DNA of 64,000 nt from Thermococcus bergensis (GTDB taxonomy: Archaea > Methanobacteriota_B > Thermococci > Thermococcales > Thermococcaceae): positions 682,001 through 746,000 of the forward strand of contig NZ_JABFNK010000005.1 in assembly GCF_020386975.1 (NCBI RefSeq), written 5' to 3'. Below, in pieces: positions 1 through 8,693 of the stretch; position 1 is the stretch's first letter; each line of letters opens with the position of its first letter. The notes under the pieces were generated by a model. It saw only the letters and a list, made by a program, of their open reading frames with translations. It searched no databases and was not told the DNA's origin. A program made the position numbers and the translations under genes.

Positions 1-712
1 TAAGCGGGGAGAAACCGTGCTTATTGAGCATAACAGCTTAGCCTTCACTCCGCTTGCACTTTGTAACTTACTTAACTGGAGTAAGAAAAATGGGTGGGAA
101 GTGATTGTTGTAGACGTCCTTGATACGTTGAAACCTTATAGGGAGCACGCTGAGCTCAGCGGAATTAGTGCAAGTGTTTTGGATGAAGTCGAAGTCATCA
201 AGCTTGGGAGCAGGGTTGAAGTTGGAAATGTCATTGAGAGAGTTTCTGTAGTTGAAGAAAGTGAGATGGAAAAAGAGCTTGCAAGACTGTTTGAGGATAT
301 ATATTCAAAAAGAAACGTTATTAATGCCACTGTTGGCATAGAAAAACTCTTTGTACTGTATTCCGGGTCTTTAAAGGATGTTTTAAGCCTGGTTGATTTT
401 ATGGTGAGCTTTGTGGGTGATAAGAGAAGAAAGTCGGTCTTCTTCCTAAACGTTGATATGGTTGAAAAGGCTCAACCTACAGTACTCCCAATGCTGGAAG
501 AGTTTGCTACAACCGTGATAAGAACAGAGAAAAATAAGTCTTTCACCAAGTTTGAGGTTCTCAAATCCATAAATCCTGAGTTAGAGGGATTTGAAGAAGA
601 AATTAGTGTAGATGATTGTATTGAATTTTTGAAAAAACTGAATGAAAAAGCTAAAGCAAGGACTAATCCTTGCAGCACTTTTCTTTCTTCTCTACCGGCA
701 CTATTTCTTTAA
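1..712 (+). CDS. DUF257 family protein (5' end outside window)
   Basis: The frame is open from base 2 and the first codons read KRGETVLIEHNS, the usual opening region of Thermococcales DUF257 proteins. The GTG at 17 is therefore an internal valine and the true start lies upstream of the window. At least 236 residues are present. The visible pattern is alternating hydrophobic strands and helices with no signal peptide or clear catalytic motif; the family function is unknown. The last 50 nt run through the 3' coding end of the convergent serS gene, so the C-terminal tail (about 17 residues ending in PALFL) is encoded antisense to SerRS. Family assignment rests on recognition of the N-terminal pattern and length. 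Confidence 0.75.
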   Translation, partial: KRGETVLIEHNSLAFTPLALCNLLNWSKKNGWEVIVVDVLDTLKPYREHAELSGISASVLDEVEVIKLGSRVEVGNVIERVSVVEESEMEKELARLFEDIYSKRNVINATVGIEKLFVLYSGSLKDVLSLVDFMVSFVGDKRRKSVFFLNVDMVEKAQPTVLPMLEEFATTVIRTEKNKSFTKFEVLKSINPELEGFEEEISVDDCIEFLKKLNEKAKARTNPCSTFLSSLPALFL

Positions 713-2030
713 ACCCTGTGTAGGGCCAGAGAGCTTTTGGTATCTTTACTGTTCCATCTTCTTCCTGGAAGTTTTCTATTATTGCTACTATAGCTCTCGA
801 TGTGGCTATTGCCGTTGAGTTGAGCGTGTGAACAAAACGTGGCTTCTCATTTGGCTTGTCCCTGAACCTTATGTTTAGCCTCCTTGCCTGCCATTCCGTA
901 CAGTTTGAACAGCTTACGACTTCCCTGAACTTTCCTTGTGCGCTCATCCACGCTTCAATGTCATACTTCTTTGCCGCAACGTAGCCTAAGTCACCGGTAC
1001 ATATGTTAACAACTCTATATGGAATTTCGAGGGCCTGGAAAATCTCTTCAGCATTTTGCAGGAGCTTTTCGTGCCATTCCCAGCTCTCTTCTGGTCTTGA
1101 ATACACAAACTGTTCAACTTTATGGAACTGGTGCACTCTAAAGATTCCCTTTGTGTCTTTTCCAGCCGTCCCTGCTTCTTTTCTGAAGCACGGGCTCACT
1201 CCAGCGTAGAGGAGGGGCAGGTCGTTCCCATCAAGGATTTCGTTTGCGTGAAGGCCAGCAAGTGGGTGCTCTGCTGTGGGGATTAGGTAGAGGTCTTCTC
1301 CTTCCACCTTGTAGATTACGTCCTCAAAGTCTTCAAAGGCCGTAACTCCCTCCTCAATGTACCTCCTGACCATATATGGTGGTATTACAGGAGTGAAGCC
1401 CTTTTCAATGAGTCTATCGAGGGCAAACCTTATGAGTGCAAGATCGAGAATGACGATTTCGTTTAAGAGGTAGAAGAACCTTGAACCGCTTACCTTTGCA
1501 GCCCTCTCAAAGTCTGCTCCTCCCAGTTTTGGTAAAAGGTCAGCGTGAAGCTGGGGCTTCCATTCAATAACTTCATGCTCCATCTTTCCTTGGGTCTGCT
1601 CTAGAAAGCTCTCCAGGTGGCCTTTCCAGACTCTTGCTTTGCCCCAGAATTTTATTGGGACGTTTTCTGTGTCGTCCTTTCCTACTGGAACGCTTTCATG
1701 GGTTATGTTTGGAAGGCGCCAGAGGTAGTAGTCAATTTTTTCCCTGATTTTGTTGTTTTCCCGTTCGAGCTCTTCAATCTGTCTAACTATCTCTTCACTC
1801 TTTGCTAGAAGCTCATCTACAGGCTCTCCAGCCTTTTTCCTCTTACCAATTTCCACCGCAAGCTTGTTTCTTTCCCTTCTGAGGAGGTTAATTCTCTTCA
1901 GGTTTCCTCTCCACTTCTTGTCAAGCTCAAGGATCTCATCTATCCATTTGAGCTTCTCTAGCTCTCCACGCTTTATCAGGTCTCCCTTTACCAAATCCGG
2001 GTTTTCACGGATGAGATTTATGTCGAGCAT
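663..2030 (-). CDS. serS: Seryl-tRNA synthetase
   Basis: Cytoplasmic class II aminoacyl-tRNA synthetase charging tRNA-Ser (and tRNA-Sec where present). The 455-aa protein shows the order expected: an N-terminal helical arm of about 110 residues rich in Lys/Glu/Arg, then the class II core with motif 2 (FRKEAGTAGKDT, followed by GIFRVHQFHK) and motif 3 near the C-terminus (ATSRAIVAIIENFQ). I chose the ATG at 2030 giving MLDINLIREN because a GGTG site sits 6 nt upstream; an in-frame GTG at 2039 would add three residues but lies inside that site. The 3' end overlaps the convergent DUF257 gene by 50 nt. This is the canonical, not the methanogen-type, SerRS. Confidence 0.96.
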   Translation of the reverse strand: MLDINLIRENPDLVKGDLIKRGELEKLKWIDEILELDKKWRGNLKRINLLRRERNKLAVEIGKRKKAGEPVDELLAKSEEIVRQIEELERENNKIREKIDYYLWRLPNITHESVPVGKDDTENVPIKFWGKARVWKGHLESFLEQTQGKMEHEVIEWKPQLHADLLPKLGGADFERAAKVSGSRFFYLLNEIVILDLALIRFALDRLIEKGFTPVIPPYMVRRYIEEGVTAFEDFEDVIYKVEGEDLYLIPTAEHPLAGLHANEILDGNDLPLLYAGVSPCFRKEAGTAGKDTKGIFRVHQFHKVEQFVYSRPEESWEWHEKLLQNAEEIFQALEIPYRVVNICTGDLGYVAAKKYDIEAWMSAQGKFREVVSCSNCTEWQARRLNIRFRDKPNEKPRFVHTLNSTAIATSRAIVAIIENFQEEDGTVKIPKALWPYTGFKEIVPVEKKEKCCKD

Positions 2031-2082
2031 TACTTTCACCTACCCCCAATAACGATTGGGTTATTTAAAAGCTCTTTGGAAA

Positions 2083-3285
2083 TTAAAAGCGGAACAAAAT
2101 AACATCCACCTCTTCCCCTTCATCCAGTATCTCAACGTTCTCTGGAATCTCGGCAAACCCATCAGCCTCTATAAAGCTTGTTACTGCTCCGCTACCTTTA
2201 AGAATTGGCCTTGCAATTTCTCCCTCAATTTTAACCGGTAAAAACTGTCTTCTGCCTTTGACGGAAAACACCTTATGGGCAAGTCTCTTTTTAATTCTTT
2301 GACTTTCAAACTCTCCGCCTAGGAGCTTCCTGATCAGTGGTGCCACAAGAAGGGTGAAGTTCGTTAGACAAGAAGTTGGGTACCCGGGAAGCCCGAAAAT
2401 TGGTTTACCGTCTATAACTCCGATTATTGTAGGCTTGCCGGGCTGTATGGCTATTCCGCGTACTTTTATCTCTCCAAGCTCCTCTATTATTGAGGCAGTT
2501 AAGTCTCTTGTTCCTCCACTAGCCCCTCCGGACAGAATTATGATGTCATAATTGAGCCCTTCGAGTATCTTTTCTTTTAGTCTTTTCTCGTCATCCCCTG
2601 CTATTCCGAGGAAATACGCTTCGCCTCCGAGCTCTCTAACGGCATCACTTATAGCTCTTCCGTTGATATCGTAAATCTTCCCGCGTCTGAGCTCTTCTCC
2701 GGGTAAAATAACCTCATTTCCAGTGCTGATTACTGCAACTTTTGGTTTTGCAAATACCTTTACTCTGTTAACTCCTACAGCCGAAAGAAGAGCGGTTTCC
2801 TTGAAGCCAAGTTTTGCGCCCTTCTTTAGAAGAAGCTTTCCTTTGGGGATATCCACGCCAGCCTTCATTACACCGGCTTGGGGATACGTGGGCTTGGTGA
2901 TTATTACCTCATCTCCCTTCCTCTCTACTATCTCGAACTCTATTACAGCGTCAGCTCCTTTTGGCAGTACTGCTCCCGTTGAGATATACACTGCTTCTCC
3001 TTCTCCAACTTCAATTTGGGGCTCTTCGCCAGCATGAACTTCTCCAATTACTTTAAGAACTACTGGGTCGCTTTCACTTGCGTTCCATGTGTCCTGACTC
3101 CTCACAGCGTATCCATCAACCGTTGCCCTATCAAAGGGCGGCACATCTATAGGGGAGTTTATATCCTCCGCAAGAACTCTTCCAAGAGCGTCTTCCAGGG
3201 CAACTTCTTCAATTTTCGGCTCAAGTGGCAGGGAATCAATGATTTTCAGTGCTTCCTCAAGGGGAACAACCTTCAAAAATGCCAT
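2083..3285 (-). CDS. moeA: Molybdopterin molybdenumtransferase MoeA
   Basis: Inserts molybdate or tungstate into adenylylated molybdopterin, the last step in making the metal-pterin cofactor. Thermococcales use mainly tungsten enzymes such as ferredoxin oxidoreductases of the AOR type, so W insertion is the likely role (inference). Recognisable MoeA signatures appear in order: PPFDRATVDGYAV near residue 50, STGAVLPKGADAV near 105, STGNEVILPG near 190, DINGRA near 210, SGGASGGTRD near 255 and GLPGYPTSC near 300. The length of 400 aa is normal for the family. Start ATG at 3285 has GGTGAT just upstream. It lies 3' to serS on the same strand order, separated by about 50 nt. Confidence 0.95.
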   Translation of the reverse strand: MAFLKVVPLEEALKIIDSLPLEPKIEEVALEDALGRVLAEDINSPIDVPPFDRATVDGYAVRSQDTWNASESDPVVLKVIGEVHAGEEPQIEVGEGEAVYISTGAVLPKGADAVIEFEIVERKGDEVIITKPTYPQAGVMKAGVDIPKGKLLLKKGAKLGFKETALLSAVGVNRVKVFAKPKVAVISTGNEVILPGEELRRGKIYDINGRAISDAVRELGGEAYFLGIAGDDEKRLKEKILEGLNYDIIILSGGASGGTRDLTASIIEELGEIKVRGIAIQPGKPTIIGVIDGKPIFGLPGYPTSCLTNFTLLVAPLIRKLLGGEFESQRIKKRLAHKVFSVKGRRQFLPVKIEGEIARPILKGSGAVTSFIEADGFAEIPENVEILDEGEEVDVILFRF

Positions 3286-3342
3286 TCCATCACCCAGATA
3301 AAGAAGGAGAAAAGGATTAATAAAATTGTTGGGTTATATCAT

Positions 3343-3525
3343 TCACCAATCCTCTTCGTCATCCCACTCGTCTTCATCCCAATCTTCGTCCCAGTCTTCC
3401 TCTTCCCAGTCCTCTTCCTCATCCCAGCTCTCATCCCACTCTTCCTCTTCTTCCCACTCCTCTTCCTCTTCAAAGAGCTCTTCTTCCTCTTCGTAGTCTT
3501 CGACTTTCTTCTTAGGAGGTACCAT
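3343..3525 (-). CDS. Small hyperacidic Glu/Asp/Trp-repeat protein
   Basis: The 60-residue product opens MVPPKKKVEDY and is then almost wholly Glu and Asp broken at short intervals by single Trp: about 40 acidic residues and 8 Trp. The start is set by a strong GGAGGTGAG site 4 nt before the ATG at 3525; a longer in-frame ORF reaching 3591 lies upstream of that site and over the promoter. It has its own TATA element, ends with a normal stop, and is flanked by moeA and a divergent gene. No known domain is visible. Shape and charge suggest an intrinsically disordered protein, perhaps a nucleic-acid mimic or a chaperone of basic proteins, but this is speculation. Confidence 0.7.
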   Translation of the reverse strand: MVPPKKKVEDYEEEEELFEEEEEWEEEEEWDESWDEEEDWEEEDWDEDWDEDEWDDEEDW

Positions 3526-3573
3526 ATTTCTCACCTCCGCCCACATAGGGGCATTTTTATCTCTGCGGCTAAG

Positions 3574-3583
3574 GTTTATAAAC
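3574..3583 (-). promoter_or_regulatory. TATA box for the hyperacidic protein gene
   Basis: On the minus strand GTTTATAAAC lies about 50 nt upstream of the ATG at 3525. With the usual archaeal spacing of 25-30 nt this puts transcription start near 3550 and leaves a short leader carrying GGAGGTGAG. The element is itself palindromic. Confidence 0.55.
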
Positions 3584-3691
3584 TTTATCAAAAAAATTTT
3601 CGGTTTTCATAGCCCTATTATAAAATTCGGGAATCTCTTTCTTTTTTGTGTTTCCTTAAGGTTTTTAACGTTTTCACATGATTTATCAATC

Positions 3692-4465
3692 ATGAGAGTT
3701 GCAGTTGTTACTGAGAATGCGAGGGTCTACTATCTTGCAACAAAGGTCTTGCGTGAGTATAAAATCCCTTTTTACAGCCTTAAGCTTACTGATGAAATCC
3801 CCTTTGATGTGGAAGTTGTCTTAACGAGCACGGAGGAGTACGACAAAATCAATTTCCCAGTCAAGATAGCGGTTGTAAACGAGAACTTCATAGATGAGCT
3901 GCTGGCGAGACTTGAAGGGAGAAAAAGGTTTAAGAACATATACATTGCCATAGACCCCGGGGAAAGGCCGGGAGTGGCTGTTGTTGCAGATAATAGGGTT
4001 ATTGAGGTTTATCACCTCAGGAATCCCAGGGACATTAACACAATCCTGGAGCTTTTGGAGAAGTATCCAAAGGCAAAAATTAAGATAGGGCACGGGGCAA
4101 AGAGACACCGAGTATTGATGCTTAAAAGCCTGGCTGCAGTGCTTGGTGAGGAATTCCCTATCATCCTTGTAAATGAGAGGGGCACGACTCCAAAGGTTGG
4201 AGGGATAGAGGTTTCCCAGGTGCAGGATATAGTTGCCTCGATAAACATAGCTTTAAGAGACGGAAGAGAGGTTAAACTGGGAGAACTTATTCATGCCGGT
4301 GAACCTACAAAGGGGGAAATTGAATACATAAAAACCCGGAGCCGCGAATTGAGTGAGGGTAAGATAACAATCTCTTCACAGCTCGCGAGAGAGGTTGCTA
4401 GGGGCAATTTGACCCTGGAAGAAGCAATTGAAATTCACAAAAAGAGAAAAGGTGGTAAAAAATGA
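3692..4465 (+). CDS. Predicted RuvC/RNase H-fold protein upstream of cdc48
   Basis: Protein of 257 aa without a name I can give. The central [14 protein letters not shown] (about residues 88-101) followed later by [10 protein letters not shown] and [18 protein letters not shown] (about 177-194) matches the layout of RuvC-like RNase H folds: a first-strand Asp with a Gly-rich turn, and a C-terminal helix with Asp. The N-terminal 80 residues form a separate alpha/beta region and the C-terminus is basic (KKRKGGKK). Its stop overlaps the start of cdc48 by 4 nt (ATGA), so the two are translationally coupled. Nuclease activity is inferred from fold resemblance only; it might be a structural or RNA-binding relative. 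Confidence 0.6.
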   Translation: MRVAVVTENARVYYLATKVLREYKIPFYSLKLTDEIPFDVEVVLTSTEEYDKINFPVKIAVVNENFIDELLARLEGRKRFKNIYIAIDPGERPGVAVVADNRVIEVYHLRNPRDINTILELLEKYPKAKIKIGHGAKRHRVLMLKSLAAVLGEEFPIILVNERGTTPKVGGIEVSQVQDIVASINIALRDGREVKLGELIHAGEPTKGEIEYIKTRSRELSEGKITISSQLAREVARGNLTLEEAIEIHKKRKGGKK

Positions 4466-6972
4466 TTTTTGGGAAAGAGGAAACTGCGAAGGAAATAAAA
4501 TTGAGGGTTGCTGAGGCGTTAAAGCGAGATGTTGGCAGAGGGATAGTTAGGTTCGATCGAAAGTACCAAAAGCAGCTGGGCGTTGAGCCTGGAGACATAG
4601 TAGAGCTGGAAGGAGAACGGAAAACAGCAGCGATAGTTGAAAATGCTCATCCCGATGACAAGGGGCTTGACATAATAAGGATGGATGGATACATTAGAAG
4701 AAACGCAGGTGTCAGCATAGGGGATTATGTTACGATACGGAAAGCGGAAGTTCAAGAGGCAAAAAAAGTCGTTTTGGCACCTGCACAGAGGGGAGTCTAC
4801 CTCCAGATACCGGGAGAATTGGTTAAAAGAAACCTCCTTGGAAGGCCAGTCGTTAAAGGAGATCTAATTGTGGCAAGTGGTAGAGAGACGGAATTTTACA
4901 CAGGTTCACCTTTTGATGAGCTGTTCAGGGGCTTCTTTGAGAGCCTTCCTTTGGGATTTGGCGAGCTTAAGTTTATTGTCGTGAACACCATTCCAAAAGG
5001 AATTGTTCAGATAACCTACAATACTGAGATAGAAGTTCTTCCACAGGCGGTGGAGGTTAAGGAAGAGAAAGTTCCTGAAGTCACCTATGAAGACATTGGT
5101 GGTCTCAAAGAGGCTATCCAAAAGATTAGAGAAATGGTGGAGCTCCCTCTGAAGCACCCGGAGCTATTTGAGAGGCTTGGTATTGAGCCGCCTAAGGGTG
5201 TTTTGTTGTATGGTCCTCCGGGTACTGGTAAGACTCTCTTGGCTAAGGCTGTGGCCAACGAGGCTAATGCTCACTTCATTGCAATTAACGGTCCAGAAAT
5301 CATGAGCAAATACTACGGAGAGAGCGAGGAAAGGTTGAGAGAAATCTTTAAGGAGGCAGAGGAAAATGCCCCGAGCATAATCTTTATTGATGAGATTGAC
5401 GCAATAGCTCCCAAGAGAGAGGAGGTTACAGGTGAAGTTGAGAAGAGAGTAGTTTCACAGTTGCTTACTCTAATGGACGGTCTCAAGAGCAGGGGTAAGG
5501 TCATAGTAATAGCCGCTACGAACAGGCCTGATGCCATTGACCCAGCTCTCAGAAGGCCGGGTAGGTTTGATAGGGAGATTGAGGTTGGTGTTCCTGACAA
5601 GCAGGGAAGAAAAGAAATTCTCCAAATCCACACAAGAGGAATGCCTCTTGAGCCAGATTATGATAAAAAGAGCGTTTTGAAAGTGTTAAATGAGCTGAAA
5701 AGAAAATCCTCCTTTGAGGAGGCGAAGCTTGAGGAGATTATCAAAAAGGTTGAGAGTGCGAAGGACGAAAACGAGATCAAGGAGATTCTAAAAGATGATG
5801 GGGAAATATACAAGGAAGTGAGACATCGTTTAATTGATATACTCCTTGAGGAGCTTGCTGAGAAGACTCATGGATTCGTTGGTGCTGACCTCGCAGCACT
5901 GGCAAGAGAAGCCGCTATGGTCGTTCTAAGAAGGCTAATAGCTGAAGGAAAGATAAACCCTGAGGAAGAAAGAATTCCGCCAGAAGTGCTCCAGGAGCTT
6001 AAGGTAACGAGGGCTGACTTCTACGAAGCATTGAAGATGATTGAACCCTCGGCTTTAAGAGAAGTGCTCTTAGAGGTTCCGAACATTAAGTGGGAGGACA
6101 TCGGTGGCCTTGAAGAGGTTAAGCAGGAGCTCAGAGAAGCTGTGGAGTGGCCTCTCAAATATCCCAAGGCCTTTCAGAGGCTTGGCATTACACCACCAAA
6201 GGGCATTCTCCTCTATGGTCCTCCAGGAACCGGTAAGACCTTGCTGGCCAAGGCCGTTGCTAACGAAAGTGAGGCCAACTTCATCGGCATCAGGGGGCCA
6301 GAGGTTCTCAGCAAGTGGGTTGGAGAAAGCGAAAAGAGAGTAAGGGAAATCTTTAGAAAGGCCAGACAGGCTGCTCCAACAGTGATATTCATTGACGAAA
6401 TTGATGCAATAGCCCAGGCAAGGGGAAGCGACGTTAACAGAGTTATGGACACGTTGCTCAACCAGCTGCTCACGGAGATGGATGGTATTGAGGAGAACAG
6501 TGGTGTTGTGGTTATTGCTGCCACGAATAGGCCTGACATTCTTGACCCAGCCTTGCTTAGACCGGGAAGGTTCGACAGGCTTATCCTCGTTCCAGCCCCA
6601 GATGAAAAGGCAAGGCTTGAGATTCTTAAGGTTCACACGAGGAGGGTGCCTCTTGCAAGTGATGTTAGCTTAGAAGAGCTCGCAAAGAAAACCGAAGGCT
6701 ACAGCGGTGCAGATTTGGCTGCACTTGTTAGAGAAGCAGCCCTAATTGCCCTTAGAAGGGCCGTTTCTATAACCCCGAAGGAGCTCATAGAAGAGCAGGC
6801 AGAGGAGTTCCTCGAAAAACTCCGCGTTTCAAAGAGGGATTTTGAAGAGGCAATGAAGAAGGTCAGGCCAAGTATAACAAGGTATATGCTTGATTATTAC
6901 AAGCAATTTGAGGAGAGCAGGAAAGCTACTGGAGGAGGAGAACGTAAAGAGGTTGACTACTTCACCCTTTGA
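4462..6972 (+). CDS. CDC48/VAT AAA+ ATPase
   Basis: Archaeal p97/VAT homologue, a hexameric unfoldase that pulls proteins apart and can feed the proteasome. The 836-aa chain has an N-terminal substrate/cofactor domain of about 200 residues, then two AAA+ modules: D1 with [10 protein letters not shown] near residue 251 and [10 protein letters not shown], and D2 with the same Walker A near 586 and [11 protein letters not shown]1 carries a Lys/Glu-rich helical insertion of about 45 residues (roughly 405-450). The C-terminus ends YFTL, not an obvious HbYX proteasome-docking motif. It is coupled to the upstream RuvC-like gene by a 4-nt overlap. Confidence 0.96.
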   Translation: MIFGKEETAKEIKLRVAEALKRDVGRGIVRFDRKYQKQLGVEPGDIVELEGERKTAAIVENAHPDDKGLDIIRMDGYIRRNAGVSIGDYVTIRKAEVQEAKKVVLAPAQRGVYLQIPGELVKRNLLGRPVVKGDLIVASGRETEFYTGSPFDELFRGFFESLPLGFGELKFIVVNTIPKGIVQITYNTEIEVLPQAVEVKEEKVPEVTYEDIGGLKEAIQKIREMVELPLKHPELFERLGIEPPKGVLLYGPPGTGKTLLAKAVANEANAHFIAINGPEIMSKYYGESEERLREIFKEAEENAPSIIFIDEIDAIAPKREEVTGEVEKRVVSQLLTLMDGLKSRGKVIVIAATNRPDAIDPALRRPGRFDREIEVGVPDKQGRKEILQIHTRGMPLEPDYDKKSVLKVLNELKRKSSFEEAKLEEIIKKVESAKDENEIKEILKDDGEIYKEVRHRLIDILLEELAEKTHGFVGADLAALAREAAMVVLRRLIAEGKINPEEERIPPEVLQELKVTRADFYEALKMIEPSALREVLLEVPNIKWEDIGGLEEVKQELREAVEWPLKYPKAFQRLGITPPKGILLYGPPGTGKTLLAKAVANESEANFIGIRGPEVLSKWVGESEKRVREIFRKARQAAPTVIFIDEIDAIAQARGSDVNRVMDTLLNQLLTEMDGIEENSGVVVIAATNRPDILDPALLRPGRFDRLILVPAPDEKARLEILKVHTRRVPLASDVSLEELAKKTEGYSGADLAALVREAALIALRRAVSITPKELIEEQAEEFLEKLRVSKRDFEEAMKKVRPSITRYMLDYYKQFEESRKATGGGERKEVDYFTL

Positions 6973-7046
6973 CCTTTCATTTTTAGAAAAGATTTTATAG
7001 AAAAAACGCCATTTTTTATCTAGGCAAAAAGTGGAGGGAGACTAAG

Positions 7047-7352
7047 ATGGTGAAAATTAAGGCATCAAAGCTTAGGGATATGGAGATTATAACTGACACT
7101 GGAATAAGACTTGGATGGCTTTATGATTTGAGCTTCGACGAGGAAACTGGAGAAATTTTGGTAATTGTTGCCGAGCCAGATGAAGATTTAGACACTAGTG
7201 AGTTTGTTACCGATCACGAGGGTCTCCTCCTTATACCTATGAACGCCGTTAAGAGCATCGGAGAATTCATAGTTGTAGACCACAACAAACTTGCAGTCAA
7301 ATCAAAGATTAGGAGGCTTTCGACAATAAAGGAGAAACTTCAAGGGCCTTGA
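7047..7352 (+). CDS. PRC-barrel domain protein
   Basis: A 101-aa single-domain protein. MVKIKASKLRDMEII followed by DTGIRLGWLYDLSFDEETGEI is the typical PRC-barrel beginning (a small beta-barrel found in photosynthetic reaction centre H subunits, RimM and many archaeal stand-alone proteins), and VDHNKLAVKS fits the closing strands. Stand-alone archaeal PRC-barrel proteins have been linked to RNA processing and, in haloarchaea, cell division; the role here is unknown. Its GGAGGGAG site sits 7 nt before the ATG and a TATA-like TTTTATAG lies near 7000, so it is probably transcribed alone, after cdc48. Confidence 0.85.
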   Translation: MVKIKASKLRDMEIITDTGIRLGWLYDLSFDEETGEILVIVAEPDEDLDTSEFVTDHEGLLLIPMNAVKSIGEFIVVDHNKLAVKSKIRRLSTIKEKLQGP

Positions 7353-7394
7353 TCTTCTCTACCTCCTCTAATTTTAAGAATCCCCGGTGATTGC

Positions 7395-7690
7395 ATGGAG
7401 ATTAAGCGCTGGGGCGTTTGGATATCTGCTTTTGTCTTCATAATTTTATTTCTGACCTCCTCCCGTCGTTGGCGAGGGGTTAACTCGTTGGAACCCTCGC
7501 CGTTCACGGCGGGAAGGAGGTCAGCTTTGAGATTTCTGCTCCGATAATAGCTGCATTTTCCGTGTGAAAGTTAGCGAGCAGTTATGGAACAAAAGAGTTC
7601 GAAATCCTCAGTAGATACTTCTTTGTTGTAGTGCAACTCTTCGTATATTCTTCTCTGGCTGCAATGCTTTACTATTGGCTCAAAAAGTAA
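7395..7690 (+). pseudogene. Broken small membrane protein gene interrupted by a palindromic element
   Basis: A normal GGTGATTGC-ATG start is followed by MEIKRWGVWISAF and a hydrophobic run, but the coding signal is cut at 7452 by a 73-nt palindrome. After it, hydrophobic coding pattern returns (EISAPIIAAFSV, then a stop, then SSYGTKEFEIL, FFVVVQLFVY and SLAAMLYYWLKK with a stop at 7690). Together the pieces would make a protein of roughly 75-80 residues with two membrane helices. The insertion plus one in-frame stop and frame loss indicate a pseudogene. It lies just upstream of another operon of small membrane proteins, so it may be a relict of the same family. Confidence 0.55.
7452..7524. 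repeat. 73-nt palindromic element, IS200/IS605 right-end type
   Basis: CTGACCTCC at the left end and GGAGGTCAG at the right end are perfect complements and the inner parts pair almost throughout (GGCGAGGG with CCCTCGCC). The core GAGGGGTTAACTCGTTGG recurs at the end of the larger remnant near 20.3 kb, which shares the same GGAGGTCAG terminus. Subterminal hairpins of this sort are the ends recognised by IS200/IS605 transposases. It stands alone here, like a minimal non-autonomous copy, and splits a small membrane gene. Confidence 0.65.
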
Positions 7691-7735
7691 GAGAGACTTT
7701 GAAATATTGAAGTTGGAAACAGGTGTGTGGGAAAA

Positions 7736-7780
7736 GGCTTATAAGGATGTAAAGTAAACTTTACGTAAAGGAAACTTTAC
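7736..7780 (+). promoter_or_regulatory. Promoter and tandem palindromic operator of the DUF2178/XRE/ABC operon
   Basis: CTTATAAG near 7738-7745 is a good TATA element. Twenty nt later come two adjoining dyads: GTAAACTTTAC (7754-7764, perfect) and GTAAAG-GAAA-CTTTAC (7765-7780), ending where the first ATG begins. They cover the expected transcription start, so a repressor bound here would block initiation. The XRE regulator encoded third in the operon is the obvious candidate, giving autoregulation (inference). Confidence 0.65.
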
Positions 7781-7792
7781 ATGGTGAGGAAG

Positions 7793-8173
7793 ATGAGCAA
7801 GCTTGTACACCTTCTACCGCTGGTTGGTATTATGGCAATGGGATGGATAATGGGTTGGGCACTCCCAGAGGGAAAAGTTGAAGTATCCGTGGTGGTTTTT
7901 GTGCTAGGAGCGTTTTTCATTTATGGCTATTATTCAGTCCTTGAAAAGAGAGGTCATGTCTTTGAGGACGAGCGTACAAAAAGGATAAGCGAAATTGCCG
8001 CAGTAAGAACCATTCAAATTGTAGAGGTAGCTTTGGCTATCGCTATGATAGTTCTTACAGAAAAGCTGAGTGATCCGAAGTTTGCGGGGGCTTTTGCTGC
8101 CATAGGACTCACACTTGCTGGGGTGCTTTTCCTACACCTCATTCTAAGGCATTATTACGCAAGGGTGATGTGA
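7793..8173 (+). CDS. DUF2178 membrane protein
   Basis: A 126-aa integral membrane protein, first gene of a five-gene operon. Two hydrophobic helices come first (LVHLLPLVGIMAMGW and VVVFVLGAFFIYGY), then the DUF2178 hallmark DERTKRISEIAA near residue 63, then two more helices and a terminal HYYARVM. I place the start at the ATG at 7793, preceded by GGTGAGG; the upstream ATG at 7781 touches the operator. Family members typically sit beside a small XRE regulator, as here. Function is unknown; association with the ABC exporter suggests a role in sensing or export. Confidence 0.8.
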   Translation: MSKLVHLLPLVGIMAMGWIMGWALPEGKVEVSVVVFVLGAFFIYGYYSVLEKRGHVFEDERTKRISEIAAVRTIQIVEVALAIAMIVLTEKLSDPKFAGAFAAIGLTLAGVLFLHLILRHYYARVM

Positions 8174-8473
8174 ATGAACGAATTGCTCATCGTTGCAGTT
8201 ATCTCCCTTATTGGTGGAGCTCTTCTTGGAACTTTGATGACGAGAATTATGCTTCGAGAAATAGGGCTTCCCGCCGATGAAAGAGCGAAGGAAATAGATA
8301 AAAGGACTGCACTTAAAGCTTTGGAGCTCGTTATGATTGTGGACATCATTTTATTATTTTATCATTGGTTTGTTACAAAAAACAGCGATGCTAGGGACAC
8401 AGCTTTGATAATCTTCATGGCGATATTCTTTAGCATCTGGATCTTTAGAGCATACTACGCTAGGAGGATGTGA
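8174..8473 (+). CDS. Second DUF2178-like membrane protein
   Basis: A 99-aa protein starting three bases after the preceding stop, with GGTGATG as ribosome site. It has a first hydrophobic helix with a small-residue motif (LIGGALLGTLM), then DERAKEIDKRTALKA, the same DER(T/A)K-type segment as the gene before it, two further helices and a nearly identical end (YYARRM versus YYARVM). It is therefore a shortened paralogue of its neighbour and probably forms a complex with it. Function is unknown. Confidence 0.78.
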   Translation: MNELLIVAVISLIGGALLGTLMTRIMLREIGLPADERAKEIDKRTALKALELVMIVDIILLFYHWFVTKNSDARDTALIIFMAIFFSIWIFRAYYARRM

Positions 8474-8475
8474 GC

Positions 8476-8673
8476 ATGAAGAACCGTCTCCGCGAGCTCA
8501 GGGAAGAGAGAGGACTAACGCAAGAGGAGCTTGCCAAAGCCCTTGGCGTCACGAGGCAGACTATAATAGCGATAGAGAAAGGCAAATACGACCCATCTCT
8601 AAGGTTAGCCTTTAAGATAGCAAGGTTTTTTAACACGAAGATTGAGGATATATTCATATACGAAGAAGAGTAA
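8476..8673 (+). CDS. XRE-family transcriptional regulator, small cytosolic type
   Basis: A 65-aa helix-turn-helix protein with LRELREERGLTQEELAKAL and VTRQTIIAIEKGKY, the standard lambda-repressor-like domain of the compact class often paired with DUF2178 membrane proteins. It has no sensor domain. The ATG at 8476 is preferred because GGAGGATG lies in front; an in-frame GTG sits 6 nt earlier. It lies between the membrane proteins and the ABC exporter genes and most likely represses the operon through the palindromes at 7754-7780. Confidence 0.9.
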   Translation: MKNRLRELREERGLTQEELAKALGVTRQTIIAIEKGKYDPSLRLAFKIARFFNTKIEDIFIYEEE

Positions 8674-8693
8674 TCTTGTAGGAGGGTGAGAAG

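Noticed and set aside
3016-3612. Plus-strand ORF of 198 codons antisense to moeA and the acidic protein gene
   Set aside because: It covers the complement of two well-supported genes and gains its hydrophobic look from the Glu/Asp-coding DNA read backwards.
6104-6636. Antisense and alternate-frame ORFs inside cdc48
   Set aside because: They reflect the strong codon bias of a long AAA+ gene; none has an independent start signal.
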